Position numbers and translations under genes: made by a program
The notes under the pieces: model-generated
What the model saw: the letters and a program-made list of their open reading frames with translations, nothing else
Databases searched by the model: none
Told to the model about the DNA's origin: nothing
Shown: positions 8,103 to 13,947 of the stretch, piece after piece
Position numbering within the stretch: position 1 is the first letter of the stretch
Layout of the letters: each line of letters starts with the position of its first letter
Assembly (NCBI GenBank): GCA_965209105.1
Contig: CBDBQB010000031.1
Location: 1-19,451, forward strand
Origin: JAAELZ01 sp965209105
GTDB lineage: Bacteria; Pseudomonadota; Gammaproteobacteria; Arenicellales; Poriferihabitantaceae
Direction: 5' to 3'
DNA: 19,451 nt

Positions 8103-9442
8103 AGCCATCAACAGGGATTGATACCTCTCGATTATCGATTGCTTTTTCTAAACCAGATTTATGCGCACGCACAGGAACCTGTGTGGGCGTATGCCCCGAA
8201 AAAGCCATTACTCTCGATGAGAATTATTATCCAGTATTGAATGAAGACCTATGCACTGAATGCGGGAAATGCGGCGAAGTTTGCCCTGGCGGTGAAGTCA
8301 ATTTTGAGCGCTTAAGCCAACAAACTTTCTCACGCCCAGACGATGGCAGCTTTGATGGGCATTTTGAGAATTTGTATATTGGTCATGCCGTCGATCCGGT
8401 GGTTCACCAACAAGGCACCGGCGGCGGAATTATCTCAGCCTTAGCGATTATGTTGCTCGACCAAGGATTAGTCGAGGGCTGCGTGGTCACCCGTATGCGT
8501 CCAGACAAGCCATGGATGGGCGAGCCGTTTATTGCAACGACTCCAGCGGAAATCATGCAGAGTCAAGGCTCTCGATACACGATTATCCCCCTGAACAAAA
8601 CGCTGCAAACCATTCGCGAAGGAACGGCCAAAGTCGTCGTCATAGGCCTACCCTGCCATAACCACGGCGTACGCGAAGCAATGGCGCAAGACCCCGAACT
8701 AGCAAAAAAAATTCCCTATGTTCTAGGCACCTATTGCGGTGGCGCCTTAGAGCCTATTGTGGTGCCAGAGCTGCTACGCACCAAAAACATCCCTGTTGAT
8801 TCAATCACAGATTTTGAATTTCGGGGTGGCGAATGGCCCGGCCAGATGCGCGCAATTTTTAACGACAAGCCCCCACAAGCAGTTCACTACTCAAATTACA
8901 AAGATGGCGCCTATAACTATTTAATCGGTATTTACCTGCCCAAACGTTGTCAGCTTTGTTATGACGGCGCCAATCTATTTACGGATATATCGGTCGGCGA
9001 TGCATGGACGAAAGATGCAGCGGGCGAGTACAAATATAATGGCCAATCACGCGTACTCGTGCGGACTGAAGTCGGCCAACAAGTCATTCAAAAGGCGCTC
9101 GCCTTAAACGTACTAAAACTCGAGGATGTGAGCCAAGACCCCAGCTACAAAACCCATAAAATGCGCACTCAGCGAAAAGGTTTGACCGCCCCCTTACGCC
9201 ATCAGCGTTGGCAAGCGAAAGGCATCGATGTGCCAATATACGACCGAGCCACGCCCGAGGCTAGCGCCAAGGAAAAAAGAGCAGAGCGATTGGTTTCAAT
9301 GTTCTTGTGGACGGGCAACGTGCCGTGGCTGCGGTATGCCATCACTAAAACCTTGACGTCCAAGGCAATGATCCCACTCATCAAGCTCAGGCTATGGCGC
9401 AAGAAAAAGAAATATCAGAAACGCTCGATTGCGCGCGGTTAA
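8099..9442 (+). CDS. FrhB-like Fe-S flavoprotein (coenzyme F420 hydrogenase/dehydrogenase beta-subunit family)
   Basis: The 447-residue protein starts inside the preceding stop (ATGA), implying coupled translation. An N-terminal ferredoxin-like region has CARTGTCVGVCP (from Cys22) and CTECGKCGEVCP (from Cys52). The FrhB core follows: GTGGG at 106-110, GLPCH at 183-187, TYCGG at about 211-215, and RCQLCYD...DISVGDAW with Cys284, Cys287 and Asp301. The C-terminus is strongly basic and may touch membrane. Relatives include the F420-reducing FrhB, and cyanobacterial and plant chlorophyll-pathway reductases that use ferredoxin and FAD. Copies encoded near pyruvyl transferases in surface-glycan loci lack a known reaction. 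Ferredoxin-dependent reduction of a glycan or lipid precursor is inference. The first cluster motif has Thr25 where a Cys is usual. Confidence 0.85.
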   Translation: MKPSTGIDTSRLSIAFSKPDLCARTGTCVGVCPEKAITLDENYYPVLNEDLCTECGKCGEVCPGGEVNFERLSQQTFSRPDDGSFDGHFENLYIGHAVDPVVHQQGTGGGIISALAIMLLDQGLVEGCVVTRMRPDKPWMGEPFIATTPAEIMQSQGSRYTIIPLNKTLQTIREGTAKVVVIGLPCHNHGVREAMAQDPELAKKIPYVLGTYCGGALEPIVVPELLRTKNIPVDSITDFEFRGGEWPGQMRAIFNDKPPQAVHYSNYKDGAYNYLIGIYLPKRCQLCYDGANLFTDISVGDAWTKDAAGEYKYNGQSRVLVRTEVGQQVIQKALALNVLKLEDVSQDPSYKTHKMRTQRKGLTAPLRHQRWQAKGIDVPIYDRATPEASAKEKRAERLVSMFLWTGNVPWLRYAITKTLTSKAMIPLIKLRLWRKKKKYQKRSIARG

Positions 9443-9462
9443 TGCGCAGTCGGGTAATCTAC

Positions 9463-9487
9463 GCGCTTAAAGAGACTCTTTTAGCGC
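9463..9487. terminator. hairpin between convergent genes, possible bidirectional terminator
   Basis: GCGCTTAAAG at 9463-9472 pairs with CTTTTAGCGC at 9478-9487 with a single T-T mismatch and a five-base loop. It lies at the junction of the plus-strand FrhB-like gene (ends 9442) and the minus-strand aminotransferase (stop 9467-9469), overlapping the last codons of the latter. No long T run follows on either strand, so termination is plausible rather than certain. Confidence 0.4.
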
Positions 9488-10579
9488 CTTCAAACACAGC
9501 TTAACATTCGCTTCGCGGCTGGTATGGCCCATTAAACCAATGCGCCAAACTTTACCCGCCAAAGCGCCTAAGCCTGCGCCTATTTCCAAGTTGTACTCAT
9601 TCAATAGCCGATTACGTACTGCCGCTTCGTCAACCCCTTCAGGGATCATGACACTATTGAGTTGGGGCAGACGATAGGGTTCTTCGACCAAGAACGATAT
9701 GCCGAGATCAGCCAAACCCGCTTTCAGTAATTCGTGATTTTTATTATGGCGTGCCCAGGCATTCTCCAAACCTTCTTCGTGTAAGATTAATAATGATTCG
9801 TGCAGCGCGTAGAGTGAATTCACAGGCGCGGTATGGTGATACGAGCGAGCGCCGTCTGAATTCCAATATCCCATCACTAAATTTAGATCCATAAACCAGC
9901 TTTGGACTTTAGTGGTTCTATTTTTTATTCTATCCACTGCTCGATCGCTAAAACTCACCGGCGATAAGCCCGGCAAACACGACAAACATTTTTGCGAGCC
10001 AGAGTAAATTGCATCAATGTCCCAAGCATCGACCTCCAAAGGCGAGCCCGCGAGCGAAGTGACCGCATCAACAATAACCATCGCACCGTGAGTGTGGGCC
10101 AGCTTGCTGATCGCCTCTGCATCTGACAGAACGCCCGTCGACGTCTCTGCATGAACAAATGCCACGACGCTGATCTCGGGGTTTTCAGCCAGGGCTTGCT
10201 CAACTTTATCAAGACTGACTGGCGTTCCCCAATCGTCTTCAATGACGACCGCTGTGGCACTACAACGCTCGACATTTTCTTGCATACGATTACCGAAAAC
10301 ACCGTTGATACATACCAAAACCGTCTCGCCAGGTTCGACCAAATTGACAAAGCAAGTTTCCATGCCCGAAGAGCCGGGAGCCGAGACGGGCATGGTCAGC
10401 GCATTATCGGTTTTAAACGCTTGCTGAAGCATGGTTTTTATCTCATCCATCAAACCAATAAAGGAGGGGTCAAGATGTCCAATCGTAGGGCGTGATACGG
10501 CATCTAAAACACGTTGAGATACGTCTGAAGGGCCAGGACCCATGAGTGTGCGAGTAGGCGGAATAAAGGATGAATACAT
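9467..10579 (-). CDS. class V aminotransferase, alanine/serine-glyoxylate type
   Basis: From the ATG at 10577-10579 the protein is 370 residues, close to the family norm. It begins FIPPTRTLMGPGPSDVSQRV, the usual alanine-glyoxylate aminotransferase opening. Asp171 (VIVDAVTSLAG) should pair with the PLP ring nitrogen, and Lys197 in SGSQKCLS should form the Schiff base. The C-terminal WRIGLMGH segment is conserved. Such enzymes transfer an amino group from alanine or serine to glyoxylate (or serine to pyruvate), making glycine, in the cytoplasm. The frame stays open for 46 more codons upstream (to 10717), but that extension has no family resemblance, so I use the internal start. Divergent from serB, 184 bases apart. 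The preferred amino donor cannot be read from sequence. Confidence 0.88.
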   Translation of the reverse strand: MYSSFIPPTRTLMGPGPSDVSQRVLDAVSRPTIGHLDPSFIGLMDEIKTMLQQAFKTDNALTMPVSAPGSSGMETCFVNLVEPGETVLVCINGVFGNRMQENVERCSATAVVIEDDWGTPVSLDKVEQALAENPEISVVAFVHAETSTGVLSDAEAISKLAHTHGAMVIVDAVTSLAGSPLEVDAWDIDAIYSGSQKCLSCLPGLSPVSFSDRAVDRIKNRTTKVQSWFMDLNLVMGYWNSDGARSYHHTAPVNSLYALHESLLILHEEGLENAWARHNKNHELLKAGLADLGISFLVEEPYRLPQLNSVMIPEGVDEAAVRNRLLNEYNLEIGAGLGALAGKVWRIGLMGHTSREANVKLCLKALKESL

Positions 10580-10763
10580 TTTTTTATTGAAGTGATACAG
10601 GTTTGGTCTAGTGGGGGCGTATAATGCTCGATCTGCCGCCACAAACAAATATTCACAATGGCCAAAAATCCGTTTCATCGGTATATAGACTCGTATTTGC
10701 TTGACCGAGCCCAGCAATATTTACCGCAACCTTAAGTAATCCGCCCATTTTATTCCTCTCGCC

Positions 10764-11708
10764 ATGCGCAGCTTTATTCTTACCCTTATTTCGCCAGACT
10801 CGATCAAACCCAGTCTTAAGAAAATCCGTGAGATATTGGCTAGCAGACATCTTAAAGTTCAAGCATGCAATCACCTTCACGCTAACTTTGACAGCAATCC
10901 AGCAAGTCGATATTCAGATGCCTACGCGCTGGATGTAGTCGGCGAACTGAAGCCAAGGGAAATACGTTCATTCTGCCAAAAGTTGAGCAATAAATTCGCC
11001 GTAGACGCGATCATTCAGACTCAAAAATTAGCGAAAACACCTAAGAAACTCGCCTGTTTCGACATGGATTCAACCCTTATTCAGCACGAAGCAATGGATG
11101 AGTTAGCGCATCGTCATGGTATCGGCGAGGACATCGCGGCGATCACAGCGTCCGCAATGCGCGGGGAAATTTCGTTTGCGCAAAGCTTTTATCAGCGCTT
11201 GGCGCGCCTTAAAGGTTTTGACGCGTCACTCATTCCCGAGATTGCGCAGCACTTGAAGCTCACACCGGGTGCTCGAACGCTGATTGCAAGCCTCAATTCT
11301 ATGGACATTAAAGTCGTCATTCTCTCAGGGGGTTTTGAAGACTTTGCAATACATCTGTCAACCAAACTTGGAAAGATAGATAAAATATACGCAAATAAAC
11401 TCGATATTAAAGATGGCAAATTGACCGGGGCGATAAGCTCGCCACTGATGGACGAACAGCTGAAATTATCGACAATGAAAGAGTTAGCCCAAAAAGTCGA
11501 CTGTCGCTCGGACGAAACCATTGCCGTTGGAGATGGTGCTAATGACATACCGATGATACGCCACGCTGGTCTGGGTATTGCCTATCGGGCGAAACCTGTC
11601 GTTCAAGATAAAATTGCATGTCGAATCAATCGCAATGACTTATCATCGATTTTGTATCTTTTGGGATGCCACCGGTCTGACTTTGTCAGCCCATCGGGGC
11701 AAACTTAA
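10764..11708 (+). CDS. serB: phosphoserine phosphatase
   Basis: The 314-residue protein has an N-terminal ACT-like regulatory region (about 1-90) and a haloacid dehalogenase-type phosphatase domain. Motif I is CFDMDST with nucleophile Asp100 and acid/base Asp102, motif II is VILSGG with Ser188, Lys239 fits motif III, and motif IV is GDGAND at 256-261. These match SerB, which hydrolyses L-phosphoserine to serine as the last step of the phosphorylated serine pathway in the cytoplasm. The length suits proteobacterial SerB. No Shine-Dalgarno precedes the ATG. A TATAAT at 10620-10625 could be a distant -10 but lacks a good -35. The stop codon region is shared with the convergent AAA+ ATPase gene, a four-base overlap that leaves no room for a terminator. 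Confidence 0.93.
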   Translation: MRSFILTLISPDSIKPSLKKIREILASRHLKVQACNHLHANFDSNPASRYSDAYALDVVGELKPREIRSFCQKLSNKFAVDAIIQTQKLAKTPKKLACFDMDSTLIQHEAMDELAHRHGIGEDIAAITASAMRGEISFAQSFYQRLARLKGFDASLIPEIAQHLKLTPGARTLIASLNSMDIKVVILSGGFEDFAIHLSTKLGKIDKIYANKLDIKDGKLTGAISSPLMDEQLKLSTMKELAQKVDCRSDETIAVGDGANDIPMIRHAGLGIAYRAKPVVQDKIACRINRNDLSSILYLLGCHRSDFVSPSGQT

Positions 11709-12517
11709 AACAGGGTCGCGCTCAACTCTTCAATCGCCAGTAGCATTTCTGGATCATCCGTTAACGCCTGGGAAATTGCCGCCTGACACGCTTCAACAGG
11801 CGAAATTCCTGTCTGGATAAGCTTGGCCGCATGTACCAGTAAGCGCGTACTGGCGCCCTCCTCCAAGCCGCTGCCTTTCAAGTTTCGCGTCATTCCGGCA
11901 AACTTCACTAGCTGCTTAGCCAGTTGATCGTCGATGCCTGATTCTTTTACAATGATCCGCTGTTCTAACGCAGCGCTGGGGTAATCAAATTCAATCGCGA
12001 CGAATCGTTGTTTGGTGCTTTGCTTGAGATCTTTTAAAACACTTTGATACCCCGGATTATAGGATATCGCCAAACAGAACTCGGCGCCGGCCTGTAAAAG
12101 CTCACCCGTTTTTTCAATGGGTAGTGACCTACGGTCGTCAGCCAGAGGGTGAATAACCACCGTGGTATCTTTTCGTGCCTCGACCACTTCATCGAGATAA
12201 CAAATTCCTCCGTATCGCACCGCGCGCGCCAAAGGTCCATCAGTCCATTGCGTTTCACCCCCGACAATCAAATAGCGCCCGACCAAATCTGAAGAGGTTA
12301 AATCGTCATGACATGAGACTGTGATCAATGGCCGTTTCAACCGCCAAGCCATGTGCTCCATGAATCGGCTTTTACCGCAACCCGTCGGGCCTTTCAATAG
12401 TACGGGGATACCGTTTTTGTAAGCTGCTTCAAAAATTTCTATTTCATTGCCTTGCGTTGCGTAATAAGGCTCTTCCGCAATCATATACGCTGAGATTTGG
12501 GTATCTGCTTTACTCAT
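11705..12517 (-). CDS. cbbQ: CbbQ/NirQ/NorQ-family MoxR-type AAA+ ATPase
   Basis: This is an AAA+ ATPase of the CbbQ/NorQ/GvpN group. Starting at the ATG at 12517 it has 270 residues. In that numbering, Walker A GPTGCGKS is at 43-50, Walker B ICYLDEV at about 105-111, and the sensor-1 Asn lies in AISYNPGYQ. The opening IAEEPYY...GNEIEIFEAAY is typical of CbbQ. Family members form hexamers with a VWA-domain partner (CbbO or NorD) and remodel a metalloenzyme: RubisCO for CbbQ, nitric oxide reductase for NorQ. No partner or target gene is in the window, so the symbol is a best guess. An upstream ATG at 12529 would add four residues; the chosen one has a weak GGA upstream. Convergent with serB, overlapping by four bases. 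Confidence 0.8.
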   Translation of the reverse strand: MSKADTQISAYMIAEEPYYATQGNEIEIFEAAYKNGIPVLLKGPTGCGKSRFMEHMAWRLKRPLITVSCHDDLTSSDLVGRYLIVGGETQWTDGPLARAVRYGGICYLDEVVEARKDTTVVIHPLADDRRSLPIEKTGELLQAGAEFCLAISYNPGYQSVLKDLKQSTKQRFVAIEFDYPSAALEQRIIVKESGIDDQLAKQLVKFAGMTRNLKGSGLEEGASTRLLVHAAKLIQTGISPVEACQAAISQALTDDPEMLLAIEELSATLF

Positions 12518-12556
12518 TGAATCCATCATTTTTAAGGAATGTGGGAGTGTAATGAC

Positions 12557-12586
12557 TATTTAGGCTTGGATCATGCAATTTATCAA
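12557..12586 (-). promoter_or_regulatory. possible promoter of the CbbQ/NorQ-like gene
   Basis: On the minus strand, TTGATA (12581-12586) matches five of six -35 positions. It is followed after 18 bases by TAAATA (12557-12562), a poor -10. The position, 28 bases before the 12529 ATG, is sensible, but the -10 is weak. Confidence 0.3.
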
Positions 12587-12624
12587 GCAAAGCACCGCTT
12601 GAAATGTTCAACACTGGTCACATA

Positions 12625-12644
12625 TAGTATATAATTTAATACTA
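12625..12644 (+). promoter_or_regulatory. thioredoxin promoter -10 with overlapping inverted repeat
   Basis: A perfect TATAAT at 12630-12635 lies 35 bases before the thioredoxin start. The only -35 at 17-base spacing is TTCAAC (12607-12612), matching three of six. The -10 is embedded in an inverted repeat, TAGTAT (12625-12630) and ATACTA (12639-12644), separated by eight bases. That is a possible operator, and a repressor there would block RNA polymerase. The regulator is unknown. Confidence 0.45.
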
Positions 12645-12670
12645 ATACAAGTATATCGGAGCGTTTAACT

Positions 12671-13063
12671 ATGAGTAAAGTGATTGAACTCACTCAAGAC
12701 AATTTGAATGAAGTCCTCGACAACAATCCCATCGTTATTGTCGACTTTTGGGCAGAGTGGTGTGGGCCTTGCAAATCTTTCGCCCCTACCTTTAACGCGG
12801 CAGCAGAAGACGCTGCCAACGACGGCATCGTTTTTGCAAAGGTGAATACCGAAGAACAGCAAGAACTCGGCACAATGTTTCAAATTCGCTCAATTCCAAC
12901 GCTGATGGTTTTTAAAGAACAAATCGCGGTCTTTTCACAAGCCGGTGCGCTACCTGCATCTGGCCTCACCGATTTAGTCAGTAACGCCAAGGAATTAGAC
13001 ATGGAGATGGTGCGCGAGCAAATCGCCGCAAAGGATAAGGAAAAAGCTCAGACGACAGCCTAG
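12671..13063 (+). CDS. thioredoxin
   Basis: The 130-residue protein is a thioredoxin: DFWAEWCGPCK carries the redox pair Cys31-Cys34, and the cis-proline loop reads IRSIPTLMVF. It reduces protein disulfides in the cytoplasm; no signal peptide or transmembrane segment is present. It is about 20 residues longer than E. coli TrxA because of a charged C-terminal tail (ELDMEMVREQIAAKDKEKA) that may form a helix. The ATG is preceded by CGGAG about ten bases upstream. It appears to be a single-gene transcript, with its own -10 element upstream and a strong terminator 26 bases after its stop. Which thioredoxin paralogue it is cannot be settled from one locus. Confidence 0.92.
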   Translation: MSKVIELTQDNLNEVLDNNPIVIVDFWAEWCGPCKSFAPTFNAAAEDAANDGIVFAKVNTEEQQELGTMFQIRSIPTLMVFKEQIAVFSQAGALPASGLTDLVSNAKELDMEMVREQIAAKDKEKAQTTA

Positions 13064-13088
13064 CAAGTTAGGCAAAGGCAAGCATCAG

Positions 13089-13115
13089 CGGCGCACATCG
13101 TGCGCCGTTTTTATT
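13089..13115 (+). terminator. Rho-independent terminator of the thioredoxin gene
   Basis: CGGCGCAC (13089-13096) and GTGCGCCG (13100-13107) form a perfect eight-base-pair GC-rich stem with loop ATC, followed directly by TTTTTATT. It lies 26 bases beyond the thioredoxin stop and before the convergent methyltransferase. The T run is present only for the plus strand. Confidence 0.9.
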
Positions 13116-13133
13116 GGGGGAATGCAATCAAAA

Positions 13134-13931
13134 CTATTTCTCTGCTGACAAATAACAGACCCATGCTGGGTCAGCATCCCCTTGTACCGCAGCAGTGTAT
13201 ATCCCATTGCCCTGCTCTGTTTTTGGGTCAGTACCCTCCCAATAGACCGTCACCTTATTAAACCCCGCTTCACTTAACAACTCTTGCAATTCGGGCAGCG
13301 TCCACATGCGCCAATGATAGCTAAACGCACGATCTAAGCGCGAGCCATCGGCAAAACTAAAATGGATGTAACACTGCATTGACGAATCAATGGGATTATA
13401 ACTCGCCTGATCCCATATATATTTAAAGCCGTCATAAGCGGTGGTTTCTTCAATTTCCTTATAGCAATCATAGCCACCAAAAGCATCGAGAAAAAATATG
13501 CCATCCTCGCCTAAACCTTCACAAACCACGGCAAAATACTCGCGCAAAGTCTCTCGCGTATCAAATAACTGATAGCTGAAGTTCATCGCGAGGATAATTT
13601 GCATTGGCTCAAACCATGTTTTGCGAACGTCTTGATTGAGTAGTTCAATCCTACCGCGCACTTCTAGCGGCAAGCCATCAAGGTGATGTTGCTCACTCCA
13701 TGCCAGTACTTCTTGATCTAAATCAACCGCAATGGCTTGGTTATTCTCTCGACGTTTAATCCATTCCACACTGGTTTGTGCCGTTCCACAAAAATCCTCG
13801 CGCAAGATTTGCGCGGGATAACCCCGAATCGCTTCGAAGGTTTCGTCCACCATATCAATTTCAGCTTCGACACATTGAACAGATAGCTCGTACAATACGT
13901 ACTTATCTGCCTGCTCGGCCAGTGTCGTCAT
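13134..13931 (-). CDS. class I SAM-dependent methyltransferase
   Basis: The 265-residue protein looks like a class I (Rossmann-fold) methyltransferase. LREDFCGTAQTSVEW at 43-57 takes the place of motif I, and AIAVDLDQEVLAW follows at 67-78 with acidic residues that would bind the SAM ribose. MQIILAMNFSYQLF fits the motif IV strand. The end of the domain has WTLPELQELLSEAGFNKVTVYWEG, a common motif in small-molecule methyltransferases. The substrate is unknown. It begins 16 bases after the stop of the sulfurylase-like/CysC gene on the same strand, so the two are probably co-transcribed. Whether that reflects a shared pathway is not shown. No Shine-Dalgarno is visible. Confidence 0.75.
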   Translation of the reverse strand: MTTLAEQADKYVLYELSVQCVEAEIDMVDETFEAIRGYPAQILREDFCGTAQTSVEWIKRRENNQAIAVDLDQEVLAWSEQHHLDGLPLEVRGRIELLNQDVRKTWFEPMQIILAMNFSYQLFDTRETLREYFAVVCEGLGEDGIFFLDAFGGYDCYKEIEETTAYDGFKYIWDQASYNPIDSSMQCYIHFSFADGSRLDRAFSYHWRMWTLPELQELLSEAGFNKVTVYWEGTDPKTEQGNGIYTAAVQGDADPAWVCYLSAEK

Positions 13932-13947
13932 AGATATGTTTGGATCA

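Noticed and set aside
10620..10625. Plus-strand TATAAT before serB
   Set aside because: There is no acceptable -35 at normal spacing and it is 139 bases from the start codon, so it is not reported as a promoter.
10580..10717. 46-codon N-terminal extension of the aminotransferase frame
   Set aside because: The extension has no family resemblance, while the internal Met at 10579 gives the usual opening and length of the family.
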